Origin: an uncultured Bacteroidota bacterium
GTDB taxonomy: Bacteria; Bacteroidota; Bacteroidia; Chitinophagales; Chitinophagaceae
Length of the DNA: 64,000 nt
Direction: 5' to 3'
NCBI GenBank assembly: GCA_903865435.1
Contig: CAIPJS010000076.1
Coordinates: 21,180-85,179 of the forward strand
The position numbers were made by a program, and so were the translations under genes. The notes under the pieces are model-generated. The model saw nothing but the letters and a program-made list of their open reading frames with translations, did not search any database and was not told the DNA's origin. Below, piece by piece: positions 30,522 through 41,800 of the stretch. The stretch's first letter is position 1; each line of letters opens with the position of its first letter.

Positions 30522-30740
30522 CTATTGCTCAATCATTCTTATGTACAATTGTTCTACTTTGTTGCGCGCCCAAGGCGTTTTGCGTAAAAATTTTAAGCTA
30601 GATTGGATGCTGGGGTTGCTGTTAAAGCAATTGATGGGAATGTGTTGACCTAGATCTTCCCATCCAAAATAAGCCACTAGTTCGGTAACGATTGATTCTA
30701 ATGTTTTTCCATGTAAAGGGTCCTTGGAAGCTTGTTGCAT
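30522..30740 (-). CDS. VF530 family (DUF2132) DNA-binding protein
   Basis: MQQASKDPLHGKTLESIVTELVAYFGWEDLGQHIPINCFNSNPSIQSSLKFLRKTPWAR; start trimmed to avoid overlap with the neighbouring gene. Confidence 0.8.
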   Translation of the reverse strand: MQQASKDPLHGKTLESIVTELVAYFGWEDLGQHIPINCFNSNPSIQSSLKFLRKTPWARNKVEQLYIRMIEQ

Positions 30741-30765
30741 ATGCAATATTAAGTAATTTGCTGTT

Positions 30766-31365
30766 ATGCAGCCACACCGATATTTTGTAGTGTACAAGCC
30801 TATCAATATGGTTTCCCAATTTGTTAGTACACATCAAGTAAATTTATTGCATCAATTGAATTTTATTTTTCCTGAAGGAACTCATGCTATAGGAAGATTG
30901 GATCAAAATTCAGAAGGCTTATTGTTACTCACCACTAATAAAAAAATTACTAAACTTTTGTTTCAAGGGGCCATACCCCATACCCGTAATTATTTAGTTC
31001 AAGTAAAAAATAAAGTAGCGCCTGAAACGGTAAAAAAATTAGCGGCAGGCATTGATATAAGTGCGCCCAATGGACTAGTATTTACAACAACACCCTGTTT
31101 GGTTAAATTGTTGGAACAGCCATTTGGTTTAGCAGCAGTGGAAAATCCACTGCACCCCAATGTGCAAACTAGTTGGCTACAAGTAAGCCTTACCGAAGGT
31201 AGATATCATCAGGTGCGTAAGATGATGGCGGCAGTGAATCATAAGTGTATGCGCCTTATCAGAACTTCCATCGAAAATATTGAATTAGGCAATATGCAAC
31301 CAGGGGATGTTATTGAATTTGAAGAAGAAAAATTCTTTCATATGCTTAAGCTGCCCATGTTATAA
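30766..31365 (+). CDS. Pseudouridine synthase (RluE/RsuA family)
   Basis: AIGRLDQNSEGLLLLTTN catalytic motif; EGRYHQVRKM. Confidence 0.93.
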   Translation: MQPHRYFVVYKPINMVSQFVSTHQVNLLHQLNFIFPEGTHAIGRLDQNSEGLLLLTTNKKITKLLFQGAIPHTRNYLVQVKNKVAPETVKKLAAGIDISAPNGLVFTTTPCLVKLLEQPFGLAAVENPLHPNVQTSWLQVSLTEGRYHQVRKMMAAVNHKCMRLIRTSIENIELGNMQPGDVIEFEEEKFFHMLKLPML

Positions 31366-31366
31366 T

Positions 31367-32248
31367 TTATTCGTGTTCCACCATATCATACAAATGATGT
31401 ATGAGTCCGTCAGCCAATCCAATTTTAGGAACATATATTTCCTCTATGTCTGCCCATTTGCAAATGGCATTATAAATGCTTAAAGCAGGTACAATTACTT
31501 CTGCTCTATCTTCTTTAAGGGTGTATTTGTCCATTCTTTCTTGAACAGATAAGGGATCCATTTCCTTGTACACTTCTTTTAAACTTTCTGCACTGATAAA
31601 TTTCCCATTCTTATTGCCATTTAATGAAAATAATTTATTGATATTGCCACCAGAACCAATGCCAATCATGTTATTGTACTTTTTGGACAAGTCTTTCAAA
31701 GTTTCTTTCATTTCTTCCCAGGTTTCGTCTTTTACCTTTTTGGTCAAAATACGAACGGTACCAATATTGAATGATTTTTGAACAACTACATTGGATTTAT
31801 GGTATAAAGTAATTTCGGTACTTCCACCTCCTACATCAATATATAAGTAGCTTTTATCCTTGTCTAATAATTCTGCAATATGGTTTTCATAAATAATTTC
31901 CGCTTCTAGTTCTCCAGTAATGACTTCAATTTCAATAGTGGTTTCGGATTTAATTTCCTTGATAATTTCTTTGGCATTTTCTGCATCGCGCATGGCACTG
32001 GTAGCACAGGCCATATAATGTTCCACTTCATATACTTTCATTAAATTATTGAAAGCTTTGATGGTATTAATTAACATCTTCTTTTTTTGTCCACCAATAT
32101 GCCCTTTCTCAAAAACATCAAAACCCAAACGCACGGGAATTCTTAAAAGGCATAATTTATTAAAACCAAGTTCTTTGTCTTTTTTAACTACTTCACTAAT
32201 AAGCAATCTAACTGCATTACTTCCTATATCTATTGCTGCGAGTATCAA
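31367..32248 (-). CDS. ppx: Ppx/GppA phosphatase family (exopolyphosphatase)
   Basis: AAIDIGSNAVRLLI; YIDVGGGSTEIT; immediately downstream of ppk1. Confidence 0.9.
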   Translation of the reverse strand: MILAAIDIGSNAVRLLISEVVKKDKELGFNKLCLLRIPVRLGFDVFEKGHIGGQKKKMLINTIKAFNNLMKVYEVEHYMACATSAMRDAENAKEIIKEIKSETTIEIEVITGELEAEIIYENHIAELLDKDKSYLYIDVGGGSTEITLYHKSNVVVQKSFNIGTVRILTKKVKDETWEEMKETLKDLSKKYNNMIGIGSGGNINKLFSLNGNKNGKFISAESLKEVYKEMDPLSVQERMDKYTLKEDRAEVIVPALSIYNAICKWADIEEIYVPKIGLADGLIHHLYDMVEHE

Positions 32249-32249
32249 T

Positions 32250-34316
32250 TTATTTATTTTTTCCTATTAAATATTGGTAGGTGGCTACCTGTGATTTGTA
32301 CACTCTCTTACCAATGGAAGGTACATAATTATTGCTTAAATTTTCGTCTAAAATTCTGGCCTTGTTATTATCTTTTAATTGAATATTGATAATATCTATT
32401 AGTTCTTTTTTCAATTGAACATCTAAAATTGGTGTGGCCACTTCTATACGGTGGTCTAGATTCCTAACCATCCAATCGGCACTGGAAATAAATACTTTTT
32501 CATTGCCTTTATTATGGAAAATCATCACCCGCGCATGTTCTAAATATTGGTCCACAATGCTAATGGCATTTAATTTATGATTCAATTTTTCACTATCTTT
32601 TTTTAGTGTAAGAATACCTCTAATTATCAAATGTACTTCTACCCCTGCTTTTAAAGCTTTGTATAAATGATCTAAAAGTATTTGATCAGTTAAAGAATTT
32701 AGTTTGACAATAATCTTAGCAGGTTTGCCTAATTTTGCGAATTTTATTTCATTATTGATTAACTGAATAATGCTATTGCGCATGTTGATTGGAGAAATTA
32801 ATAAATTACGTGTTTTCTCAATAGGTTTATCACCCGATTGCCAAGTTTCTAAATAGGTAAATACTTTGTTCACTTCCATTAATAAAGATCTAGAGGCTGT
32901 AAGTAAACAATGATCCGCGTATATCCTAGCTGTTTTCTCATTTAAATTTCCAGTACTAATAAAACCATATTGTACCATTTTGCCAGCAATCTTTTTTTGG
33001 ATGATACAAATTTTTGCATGCACTTTTACATTTGGAATGCCCACTAAAACGTTTACGCCTTCTTCCTCCATAGTGTTTTTCCATTCTAAATTGGCTTCTT
33101 CGTCAAAACGCGCTTTTAATTCTAAAAATACAGTTACTTTTTTACCGTTTCTGGCTGCGTTAATTAAGGCATTGATCACTTTAGAATTATCGGCCAAGCG
33201 ATAGGCGGTAATTTTAATGGAAACAACATCATCGTCCATGGCCGCTTCTCTTAGCATATCAATCACTGGGTCAAAACTATGGTAGGGGAAATGCAGCAGT
33301 ACATCTTTTTGCAATATCACTTCTGAAATCTGACTGTATTTTTTAAAAGCTGGATGCTTAAAGGGTTTTGGTCTTTCTTGTTTTTCCACCAAAACATCTG
33401 GGAAGTCCATAAAATGTCTAAAATTATGAATATGGCCACCTGGAATGATACTGCTTTTTCTAGTGAGGTGTAATTTTTGAATTAAAAAGTCGAGCAATTC
33501 TGCATTCATGTCTTTGTCATATACAAAACGAACCGGTTTCCCTTTTCTTCTATTTTTTACACCTTTTGAAATCTTATCAACAAAATTAATACCTACTTCT
33601 TGATCTAAATCTATCTCTGCATCCTTGGTAATTTTAAAAACATGTGCATCAAATTTATTAAACTTAAAATGTGAAAATATAATGGGTAGATTAAATTTAA
33701 TAATGTCTTCTAATAATATAATGGATTTAGTGCCTGGGCTGGATGGAAGAATGATAAAACGCCCAATAGATTTAGAAGGGATTTCAATTAATGAAAATTT
33801 TTCATGATAAGCATTTTGTTTGTTTCGCATGACAATGGCTAAATACAAACTTTTATCTCTTAAATAAGGAAGCTCAGGTAAGTTTTCAATCATTAACGGA
33901 ATGATGTATGGACGCACCACATTATCAAAATAATCTCGAACAAATATCTTTTGTTCATTGTTTAATTTTCGGTCATTGATAATTAAAATTTTTCTTTTAA
34001 TTAATTCTCTATTGATATTGGCCCAAATACGGTTGAACTCGTTTTGTTGTCTTAAAACAACTTTTTGAATATCATCTAATATGACCTGCGGTGTATCGAT
34101 GATGTCGATATTGAGACTCTTCTTTTTTTCTATAAATTCTACCATGCGTTTTAAAGTAGCCACACGTACTCTAAAAAACTCATCTAAATTGTTAGAAAAA
34201 ATGCCTAAAAATCGAATTCTGTCTTTTAATGCTACTGATTGATCATTGGCTTCTTGCAATACCCTTGCATTAAAACTAAGCCAGCTAATATCTCTTGGTA
34301 TGTAATTGTTCTTCAT
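32250..34316 (-). CDS. ppk1: Polyphosphate kinase 1
   Basis: 688 aa; YIPRDISWLSFNARVLQEA; VHAKICII; FISTGNLNEKTARIYADHCLL. Confidence 0.97.
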   Translation of the reverse strand: MKNNYIPRDISWLSFNARVLQEANDQSVALKDRIRFLGIFSNNLDEFFRVRVATLKRMVEFIEKKKSLNIDIIDTPQVILDDIQKVVLRQQNEFNRIWANINRELIKRKILIINDRKLNNEQKIFVRDYFDNVVRPYIIPLMIENLPELPYLRDKSLYLAIVMRNKQNAYHEKFSLIEIPSKSIGRFIILPSSPGTKSIILLEDIIKFNLPIIFSHFKFNKFDAHVFKITKDAEIDLDQEVGINFVDKISKGVKNRRKGKPVRFVYDKDMNAELLDFLIQKLHLTRKSSIIPGGHIHNFRHFMDFPDVLVEKQERPKPFKHPAFKKYSQISEVILQKDVLLHFPYHSFDPVIDMLREAAMDDDVVSIKITAYRLADNSKVINALINAARNGKKVTVFLELKARFDEEANLEWKNTMEEEGVNVLVGIPNVKVHAKICIIQKKIAGKMVQYGFISTGNLNEKTARIYADHCLLTASRSLLMEVNKVFTYLETWQSGDKPIEKTRNLLISPINMRNSIIQLINNEIKFAKLGKPAKIIVKLNSLTDQILLDHLYKALKAGVEVHLIIRGILTLKKDSEKLNHKLNAISIVDQYLEHARVMIFHNKGNEKVFISSADWMVRNLDHRIEVATPILDVQLKKELIDIINIQLKDNNKARILDENLSNNYVPSIGKRVYKSQVATYQYLIGKNK

Positions 34317-34450
34317 GGGACTAAAAATTCACTGTAAAAGTACAATACTTGAATTAAGTAATATTCCGGTCACAATTTATTAATGTTAAGTTAATAATAG
34401 CGACACATTGAAGTTACACATCTGTGCGTTATTTACACAAACTACTAGCC

Positions 34451-35293
34451 ATGGACAAGCGACCAATGGAAATATGCATCATCAGTGACCTTCATTTAGG
34501 AACTTTTGGTTGTCAAGCAAAAGAGGCCCTAAACTATTTAAAGAGCATTAAGCCTAAAACACTCATTTTAAATGGGGACATCATAGACATATGGCAATTT
34601 AACAAACGCTATTTTCCTGCAAGTCATATGGCGGTGATCAAACAAATTTTTAGTATGGCCAGTAAGGATACGAAAGTAATTTATATCACGGGCAACCATG
34701 ATGAAGCCTTACGCAAATATGCCGATTTTGAAATGGGCAATATTCAATTAACTGATAAAATTGTTTTTGAAATTAATGGAGAGAAAAACTGGGTATTCCA
34801 TGGAGATGTTTTTGATAGAACAACCAAGGGCGGCGCAAAATTTCTAGCAAAGCTAGGCGGCTATGGGTATGATTTATTAATTCTCATCAATAGTGTATTG
34901 AATTGGGCAATGAAATTGATGGGCAAAGAAAAAATGAGTTTTAGTAAGAATGTAAAAAATGGTGTAAAAAAAGCAGTGTCTTGGATCAACAATTTTGAAC
35001 AAACAGCTGCAGAATTGGCCATTGAAAACAATTATCAATATGTTATTTGCGGCCATATTCATCAGCCACAACATCGTGTAGTGACAACCGATAAAGGCAG
35101 TGTTACTTATTTAAATAGTGGTGATTGGATAGAAAATTTAACCTCTTTGGAATATTATGACAATGCATGGAAATTATATCATTACGATCCAAAGCAATTT
35201 GAAAACGAAAAAGCAAGCAATAATAAAATCATCAATTTAAGAGAAGAATTGAGTGTGATGACAAAAGAAGTTGCATTTCAAGTATCGATGTAA
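34451..35293 (+). CDS. UDP-2,3-diacylglucosamine diphosphatase-like metallophosphoesterase
   Basis: ISDLHLGT, NGDIIDIWQF, TGNHDE, VFHGDVFD, CGHIHQPQH; internal ATG 34451 or 34424 are both possible starts. Confidence 0.88.
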   Translation: MDKRPMEICIISDLHLGTFGCQAKEALNYLKSIKPKTLILNGDIIDIWQFNKRYFPASHMAVIKQIFSMASKDTKVIYITGNHDEALRKYADFEMGNIQLTDKIVFEINGEKNWVFHGDVFDRTTKGGAKFLAKLGGYGYDLLILINSVLNWAMKLMGKEKMSFSKNVKNGVKKAVSWINNFEQTAAELAIENNYQYVICGHIHQPQHRVVTTDKGSVTYLNSGDWIENLTSLEYYDNAWKLYHYDPKQFENEKASNNKIINLREELSVMTKEVAFQVSM

Positions 35294-35304
35294 TGAACTA
35301 ATGT

Positions 35305-36300
35305 ATGAAGATATTTTACGCCATACAGGGAACCGGCAATGGGCATATTAGTAGGGCAGAGCAATTGTACCCCTATTTAAAAAAATATGGCGAAGTAGAT
35401 TTTTTTTTAAGCGGGTCCAATGCTCAATTAAATTCAAGCTTGCCCATCAAATACAAGAGCAATGGAGTGAGTTTGCATTATAAAACTACTGGCGGCATGG
35501 ATTATGGAAAAATTTCCAAATCATTGAGTTTTAATATTTACAAAGAAGCCAAGGCTTTGCCCCTTGACAAATACGATGTTATTATTAATGATTTTGAATT
35601 TATTACATCGCTTGCTTGTAAATTTAAAAAGAAAAAAAGCATTCAATTTGGACATCAAGCCAGTTTCCAAAGTAAGCGCACACCAAGGGCCAGCAGTTTC
35701 AATCCTATTGGAAATTTAGTATTAGATAATTTCGTCCAAAGCACGAATTATTTAGGATTGCATTTTGAGTCCTATGACCAACATATTTACAATCCAATTA
35801 TTAAAGATGAGGTAGTACAGGCCACTGTAAGTGATGAAGGACATATCTGCGTTTATTTGCCTCAATACTCCATTGAATTCTTGCAACCTTATTTATTAGC
35901 ACAGCCTGGCTTTCATTTTGAAGTATTTACAAAAGAGGTAACACAAATAACCAATTACAAGAACATTGGTTTTTTTCCAATAGAAAATAAATCGTTTACC
36001 AGTAGTTTAATTCGATGCCATGGATTGATTACTGCAGGTGGTTTTGAAACCCCAGCAGAAGCCATGTATTTAAAAAAGAAAATATTAAGCATTCCTATTT
36101 TAAATCACTTTGAACAAGAATGCAATGGAGCAGCCATGAAAAAATTAGGGGTAACTGTTATTAAAAAGATAGATGCAAAATTTAATCAAATTTTTAATGA
36201 TTGGGTGAGTGCGGAGAATCATATTCAATTTAAACTAACCCATTCCACTGAGGAAATTGTGGCTATTTTAATGCAAAATATGCCTACCAATCATCATTAA
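35305..36300 (+). CDS. MJ1255/VC2487-like glycosyltransferase family protein
   Basis: MKIFYAIQGTGNGHISRAEQL; FFLSGSNAQLN; LITAGGFETPAEAMYLKKKILSIPILNHFEQ. Confidence 0.85.
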   Translation: MKIFYAIQGTGNGHISRAEQLYPYLKKYGEVDFFLSGSNAQLNSSLPIKYKSNGVSLHYKTTGGMDYGKISKSLSFNIYKEAKALPLDKYDVIINDFEFITSLACKFKKKKSIQFGHQASFQSKRTPRASSFNPIGNLVLDNFVQSTNYLGLHFESYDQHIYNPIIKDEVVQATVSDEGHICVYLPQYSIEFLQPYLLAQPGFHFEVFTKEVTQITNYKNIGFFPIENKSFTSSLIRCHGLITAGGFETPAEAMYLKKKILSIPILNHFEQECNGAAMKKLGVTVIKKIDAKFNQIFNDWVSAENHIQFKLTHSTEEIVAILMQNMPTNHH

Positions 36301-36342
36301 TTTTCTACAATTCTTAAAATATAAAAACAAACAATTGCCATC

Positions 36343-36690
36343 ATGTATTTAATACAAAACCAAAACAAAGAAACAGTGGGCTATATTCAAAACATGATGA
36401 TATTGGATACTACACAAGAGCATGTTATAGGCATTTTAATTGGAGATTGTTTTTTCGGGAAAAACAAAAAAGTAGTAGGTAAGATATTTAATAAAACGGC
36501 CTATTTGTTAAATGGAGAAATGGTTGGGAAAATTGAACTAAATAAAAGTTTTAAAAATACAGCCATCAAGAAAAGCTTAATGGCGCAAGCCTGGGACATA
36601 TTGATGAATATTTCTGAACATACTGGTGCTTGGATTCAAGAAACTAAAAAATGGAGTAAAACCGATCTTGCGAAAAATTTAGAAGCTTAA
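36343..36690 (+). CDS. Hypothetical protein with four 16-17 aa repeats (beta-flower-like)
   Basis: Repeated (V/I)G-x-(I/L) units: VGYIQNMMILDTTQEH / IGILIGDCFFGKNKK / VGKIFNKTAYLLNGE / VGKIELNK. Confidence 0.7.
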   Translation: MYLIQNQNKETVGYIQNMMILDTTQEHVIGILIGDCFFGKNKKVVGKIFNKTAYLLNGEMVGKIELNKSFKNTAIKKSLMAQAWDILMNISEHTGAWIQETKKWSKTDLAKNLEA

Positions 36691-36704
36691 AAAATATAAA
36701 TATA

Positions 36705-36741
36705 AAAAAGCCATTGTACTAATTTTCTACAATGGCTTTTT
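36705..36741. terminator. Bidirectional terminator between convergent genes
   Basis: AAAAAGCCATTGTA-9 nt-TACAATGGCTTTTT, 14-bp perfect stem. Confidence 0.9.
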
Positions 36742-36763
36742 GTTTTTAAGGAAGCACTAATTT

Positions 36764-37720
36764 TTATTTTGCTGGAAACCAGGTTCCAAATTTAGTAAGA
36801 TCTACATTGCCTCCAGTAAATATAATACCTACTTTTTTCCCCTTGAACAAGTGTGCATTTTTAATGGCAGCAGCAAAAGGTACGACACAACTTGGCTCTA
36901 CAATAATTTTCATTCTTTCGTATACTAATTTTAATGCTGCAATAATTTCTGTATCTGAGACTAATAATACATCGGTAACATATTCTTTAATAATATCTAA
37001 AGTACGTTCACTTAAAGTAGTGAGCAATCCGTCGGCAATGGTATCTACAAAAGGGGCTTTTTCTAATTTGCCAGATTTAAAACTTAATACTGCATCTGCT
37101 GCACCTTCTGGTTCACCAGCATACACTTTCAAACCTGGTTGAAAGTAATGTGCACCCAAACAAGTTCCAGAAAGCAATCCACCCCCACCAACAGGAGCAA
37201 TGACTACTTCTAAGTCGGGCACTTCTTCGATCAATTCTTTAACACAAGTAGCTTGTCCAGTAATTACACGATCATCATCATAAGGATGAATAAATTCAGC
37301 GCCTGTTTCTGCAACAACTTTATTTAATGCAGTTTCTCTTGCAGTTTGATTGGATTCGCATATAATTACTTCGGCACCATAACCTCTTACTGCATCTATT
37401 TTTACTTGTGGAGAAGCTTTGGGCATCACGATATAAGCTTTGATGCCCAATGTTTTTGCTGCAAAAGCCAAAGCTTGTGCATGATTGCCCGAAGAATGCG
37501 TAGCAATTCCATTTTTTAATTGTTCTGGACTTAAACTTAAAGTTGCATTCATGCCTCCTCGAATTTTAAATGCACCAATCTTTTGAAAATTCTCGCACTT
37601 AAAATAAAAATCAATGCCCGTAATTTCGTTGATACTTTTATTGGTAAGAACAGGAGTGCGGTGTATATAAGGCTTTATTGTTTTTTCGGCCAATTCAATG
37701 GCGGCTTTTGTAATTTTCAT
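36764..37720 (-). CDS. Threonine/serine dehydratase-like PLP enzyme (fold type II)
   Basis: KCENFQKIGAFKIRGG (PLP lysine), SSGNHAQA, PVGGGGLLSG. Confidence 0.93.
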   Translation of the reverse strand: MKITKAAIELAEKTIKPYIHRTPVLTNKSINEITGIDFYFKCENFQKIGAFKIRGGMNATLSLSPEQLKNGIATHSSGNHAQALAFAAKTLGIKAYIVMPKASPQVKIDAVRGYGAEVIICESNQTARETALNKVVAETGAEFIHPYDDDRVITGQATCVKELIEEVPDLEVVIAPVGGGGLLSGTCLGAHYFQPGLKVYAGEPEGAADAVLSFKSGKLEKAPFVDTIADGLLTTLSERTLDIIKEYVTDVLLVSDTEIIAALKLVYERMKIIVEPSCVVPFAAAIKNAHLFKGKKVGIIFTGGNVDLTKFGTWFPAK

Positions 37721-37871
37721 TTTTTACTTTTTTTAATGCACTGATGTCATTTGATGTCATGCCTTTTTCAGCTCCTCAATTTAAATAAAAAATTAAGTAA
37801 CTACCCATTTGTGTTGCTAAGTTTATTATATTTAAAGTAGCGTTTGCAAGTTGAGCGTTTAAAAAAATACT

Positions 37872-38696
37872 ATGTCAACTCCTTTTTTATCCAAAGAACA
37901 AATAGAAGCCTATCACAGAGATGGCTATGTAATTGTAAAAAATTTCTGCTCCCAAATGGAGGTTGATAAATTATATACAACCGCATTGGCTGATAATGCT
38001 ATGGAAAAAAATGCATTGGATTTAAATGATCAATCTGGAAAGAAAACAAGATTGTCATTATGGTTTACCCCAGGCAATGATGTTTTTGGTTATTTAACCC
38101 GAAGTGAAAGAATGGTGCAAGCTGTGGGACAATTAATGGATAGTCCGTCACCCGTTTGTCATTTTCATTCCAAGCTTATGCAAAAAGAGCCCAAAGTGGG
38201 GGGTGCTTGGGAATGGCATCAGGATTATGGGTATTGGTATAAGAATCAATTTATGTTTCCGGATCAATTAATTAGTGTGATGGTGGCATTGACCCCAGCC
38301 AATAAAGAAAATGGCTGTATCCAAGTAATAAAGGGGTCCCATAAAATGGGTAGGGTGAACCATGGTTTTGCAGGCGAGCAGGTGGGTGCAGACCAAACTA
38401 TGGTAGACAATGCATTGAAAACCATGGATTTAGTTTATGTAGACATCTTACCAGGCGATGCACTTTTCTTTCACAGCAATATATTGCACCGATCCGAAGC
38501 CAATTTGTCTGATAGCCCAAGATGGTCCATTATTTCCTGTTATAGTGCCCAATCTAATTTGGCCTATAATGAGACTTCTACCTCTTGGAATACACCCATC
38601 GAAATAGTGCCCAATGAGGCAGTTTTAAATTGGGCATCCAGCTCCCTTTCTGGGGCAGATTTTTTGAAAAAAGAGAACGACCCGGCTTTAAAATAA
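37872..38696 (+). CDS. Phytanoyl-CoA dioxygenase family protein
   Basis: HRDGYVIVKNFC; WEWHQDYGYW (HxD); PGDALFFHSNILHRS. Confidence 0.92.
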   Translation: MSTPFLSKEQIEAYHRDGYVIVKNFCSQMEVDKLYTTALADNAMEKNALDLNDQSGKKTRLSLWFTPGNDVFGYLTRSERMVQAVGQLMDSPSPVCHFHSKLMQKEPKVGGAWEWHQDYGYWYKNQFMFPDQLISVMVALTPANKENGCIQVIKGSHKMGRVNHGFAGEQVGADQTMVDNALKTMDLVYVDILPGDALFFHSNILHRSEANLSDSPRWSIISCYSAQSNLAYNETSTSWNTPIEIVPNEAVLNWASSSLSGADFLKKENDPALK

Positions 38697-38818
38697 AAAC
38701 TACAACAAAATTTACTTGGTATATTTTGTAAGTACTTAATTTACAATTAGTTATAATTTTATTTTATATATTTATGCTCTTTTTAAGGCAAATTATTTTT
38801 TATTTGTTAATAAATTAT

Positions 38819-38826
38819 TAAATTTG
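38819..38826 (+). promoter_or_regulatory. Candidate Bacteroidota -7 element for susC-like gene
   Basis: TAAATTTG matches TAnnTTTG about 54 bp before the preferred start; no well-spaced -33 seen. Confidence 0.35.
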
Positions 38827-38879
38827 TTTTTACTCGTTATAGCAATAATTAGTTGAGTTTAACAAAAATCAAATCAAGT

Positions 38880-41800
38880 ATGAGAAAAAAAATCTTATGG
38901 AGTCTACTTGCATCGTGCTTATTTTTAGGTACTGCAATGGCCCAAAATTCTACCATTAATGGTAAAGTTGTTGATGAAAAAGGAGATCCAATTTCAGGAG
39001 CTTCTGTTCAAGTAAAAGGAACTAGAACTGGTGCCACAGTTAATTCTGATGGTTCTTTTTCTGTTAAAGCTGCCAATGGGGCATCTTTAGTTGTTACTGC
39101 ACTTGGATTTGAATCAAAAACAGTCGCTGCTGCTGCAAACATGACAATTAAACTAGCCACTGATGTGAAAGCATTAAGTGAGGTAGTTGTAACTGGTTCT
39201 GGTGTGGCAACAAGTAAAAGAAAATTAGGTATCTCTGTAGAATCTATTACTGCAGATAAATTACCAGCTGCTCCTTCTGCTTCTATCGACCAAGCTTTGG
39301 TTGGTAAAATTCCAGGAGCTGTCATTTCTTCTATCTCTGGTAACCCAGGTGACCCTGTTAACATAGTATTAAGAGGTATTAATACCGTACAAGGTGGTAC
39401 CAAACCAATGATATTGGTTGATGGAGTTGAATTAAAGTCAACCGACCTTCAATCTATCGATTTGAACAACATTGAAAGAGTCGAGGTAGTACAAGGTGCT
39501 GCATCTGCTTCTATCTATGGTGCGCAAGGAGCCAATGGAGTAATTCAAATTTTTTCTAAAAAAGGAAAAAAGGGAAATACTCAAATCAGTGCATCATCTA
39601 GTTATTCTACCCAAGAGTTTATCAACTCAGGTAATTTTAACAAATCTAAAATGAATCCTTACTTGCACAATGCTGCTGGTGAGTTAGTAAGTACAAATGG
39701 TACTCAACTTGCAATTGATCCAATTTTAGGTTTAGGTGGTTCTTCAACTTCAACAAGTATTGCTTACCAATATGGTGGTGCTGCTCGTTATGGTATCTTG
39801 GATCCAAGAAATGCGAACCAATATCCTTACACAGCTACTATTCCTTGGTACGATCATTTTGCTCAAATTTTCCAACAAGGAAATACTTTGAACAATTCAG
39901 TTACCTTTGCTGGTGCATCTGATAAATCAGATTTCTCTTTGACTGTTTCTAACAACCATACCAATACAGCCGTAATGACTGATATCAATGGTTACTTAGA
40001 TCGTTCAAACGTAACTGCAAACTTAGGTACTGAAATATTTAAGGACTTTAAAATTCGTTCAATTACACAATTGATTTACCAAAAAAATACCATGGCTCCA
40101 GGTTTAGGATTTGGTTCTGGTGGTACAGATGGTAACTCTTTAGGTAGTAATGGTCAAGTGTATTCTTTCTTGAACACTTCACCTTTCTTTGACTTAAAAT
40201 ATAAGTCACCAACAGATAATAACTATGTTGCTAACCAATATTCTCGTTTCTTGAGTGTAAACGGTTACAACCCTTATTATCAAGCTGCAAATTCGCATGC
40301 TTTAGGACAAAAAATAGACATCATTCAGAATTTCCAAGCTACTTATAAGGTTAATAAATACATTGATGTTGATGCGAAGTATTCAATTAACTACAGAACA
40401 TCAAATGACCACGTAATTTATCCAAACCAAACTGCTAATGAAAACTCCAACTATTGGGGCTATTGGGCAGGTGGTGGAAATGACAATAGTGGAGAAATCA
40501 CTGATAACACTTATAACAGTACTTTCAAAAACTTCTTAGCAACCATCAGTGCTAAAACAGATTTCCAAAAAGATTTTGGTTTTAAAATTCCTTTAACAAC
40601 CAATACTCAAATTGGATTTGACCATAGAAAACAAGATCAAAATTACATTAGTAGTTATGGTCTTTCTTTACCAACAGCTCCTCCTATTAGTTTTAGTTCT
40701 ACTCAAACACAAGCTGTTTCAGAATATAAAGTACCATTCGTTACTTATGGTTATTTGTTCAATCAAAAATTTGATTACAGCAACTACTTAGGTTTGACTG
40801 CTGGTATCAGATCTGATTACTCTTCAACATTTGGAGCTGGTTCAAAACCATTTACTTTCCCTCATGCTGATCTTTATTTATTACCTTCTCAAATGGATTG
40901 GTGGAAAGGTAAATTACAAGATGTAGTTCCTTTCTTTAAAGTAAGAGCTGCTTATGGTGAGGCGGGTATCCAACCTGGTCAATTTGATCGTTACCCAGTA
41001 TTGAACCAACAAAATATTGGTAGCCAAGTTGCTTATGCACTTTCTAATCCAAATAGAAATCCAAACTTACAAGTAGAGGTTTCAAAAGAAACTGAATTTG
41101 GTACAGATTTCACTATCAATACCAATTCAAATTCAAATTGGTTCAAATCAGTTACTGCTAGTTTCACTTATTGGAAAAGAAGTTCTGCGAACGTTATTTA
41201 TAGTGTAGCGGTTCCTTTATCAACTGGTGCTAGTGGAATTTTGGATAATGCAATTGACATGAGTTCTCATGGTCAACAATTCTCTTTAAACATTCCAGTA
41301 TATTCTTCTAAGAATTTAACTTGGGATTTCACAACCAACTACGGAACAGCAGTTTCAATGATTGATAAAATCTCTGGCGGTTCCGATATTCCTTTGACAT
41401 CATCTGCAGGTAGTACTTCAGTGGTATTGGCTGCCGGTCATCCAATTGGTCAAATTTATGCTTACCAAACAATTAGAAGTTTAACACAAACACATTCTGA
41501 TGGTACTCCTTACTTTACAGCAGCTCAACAAGCTTCTGGAAGATGGGTAGTCGTTAAAGATCCGGTGTATGGTGGAAACGTAGTGGTGGATACAACTACT
41601 AAAGGTGCAATGATTGGTTCTGAGTTATTACCTTTAGGTGATCCAGCTCCTAAATTCAATATGTCTTTCATTAACAATATCACTTTCAACAATTGGATTA
41701 ACTTAAATTTCCAGTTTGATTGGATCAACGGTTCACATTTGTATAACCAAACCAAAGAGTGGATGTATCGTGATGGTATTAGCAATGACTTCGATAAAGT

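Noticed and set aside
39008-39403. 131-aa antisense ORF within the SusC gene
   Set aside because: Antisense of a conserved, codon-biased gene; no independent support.
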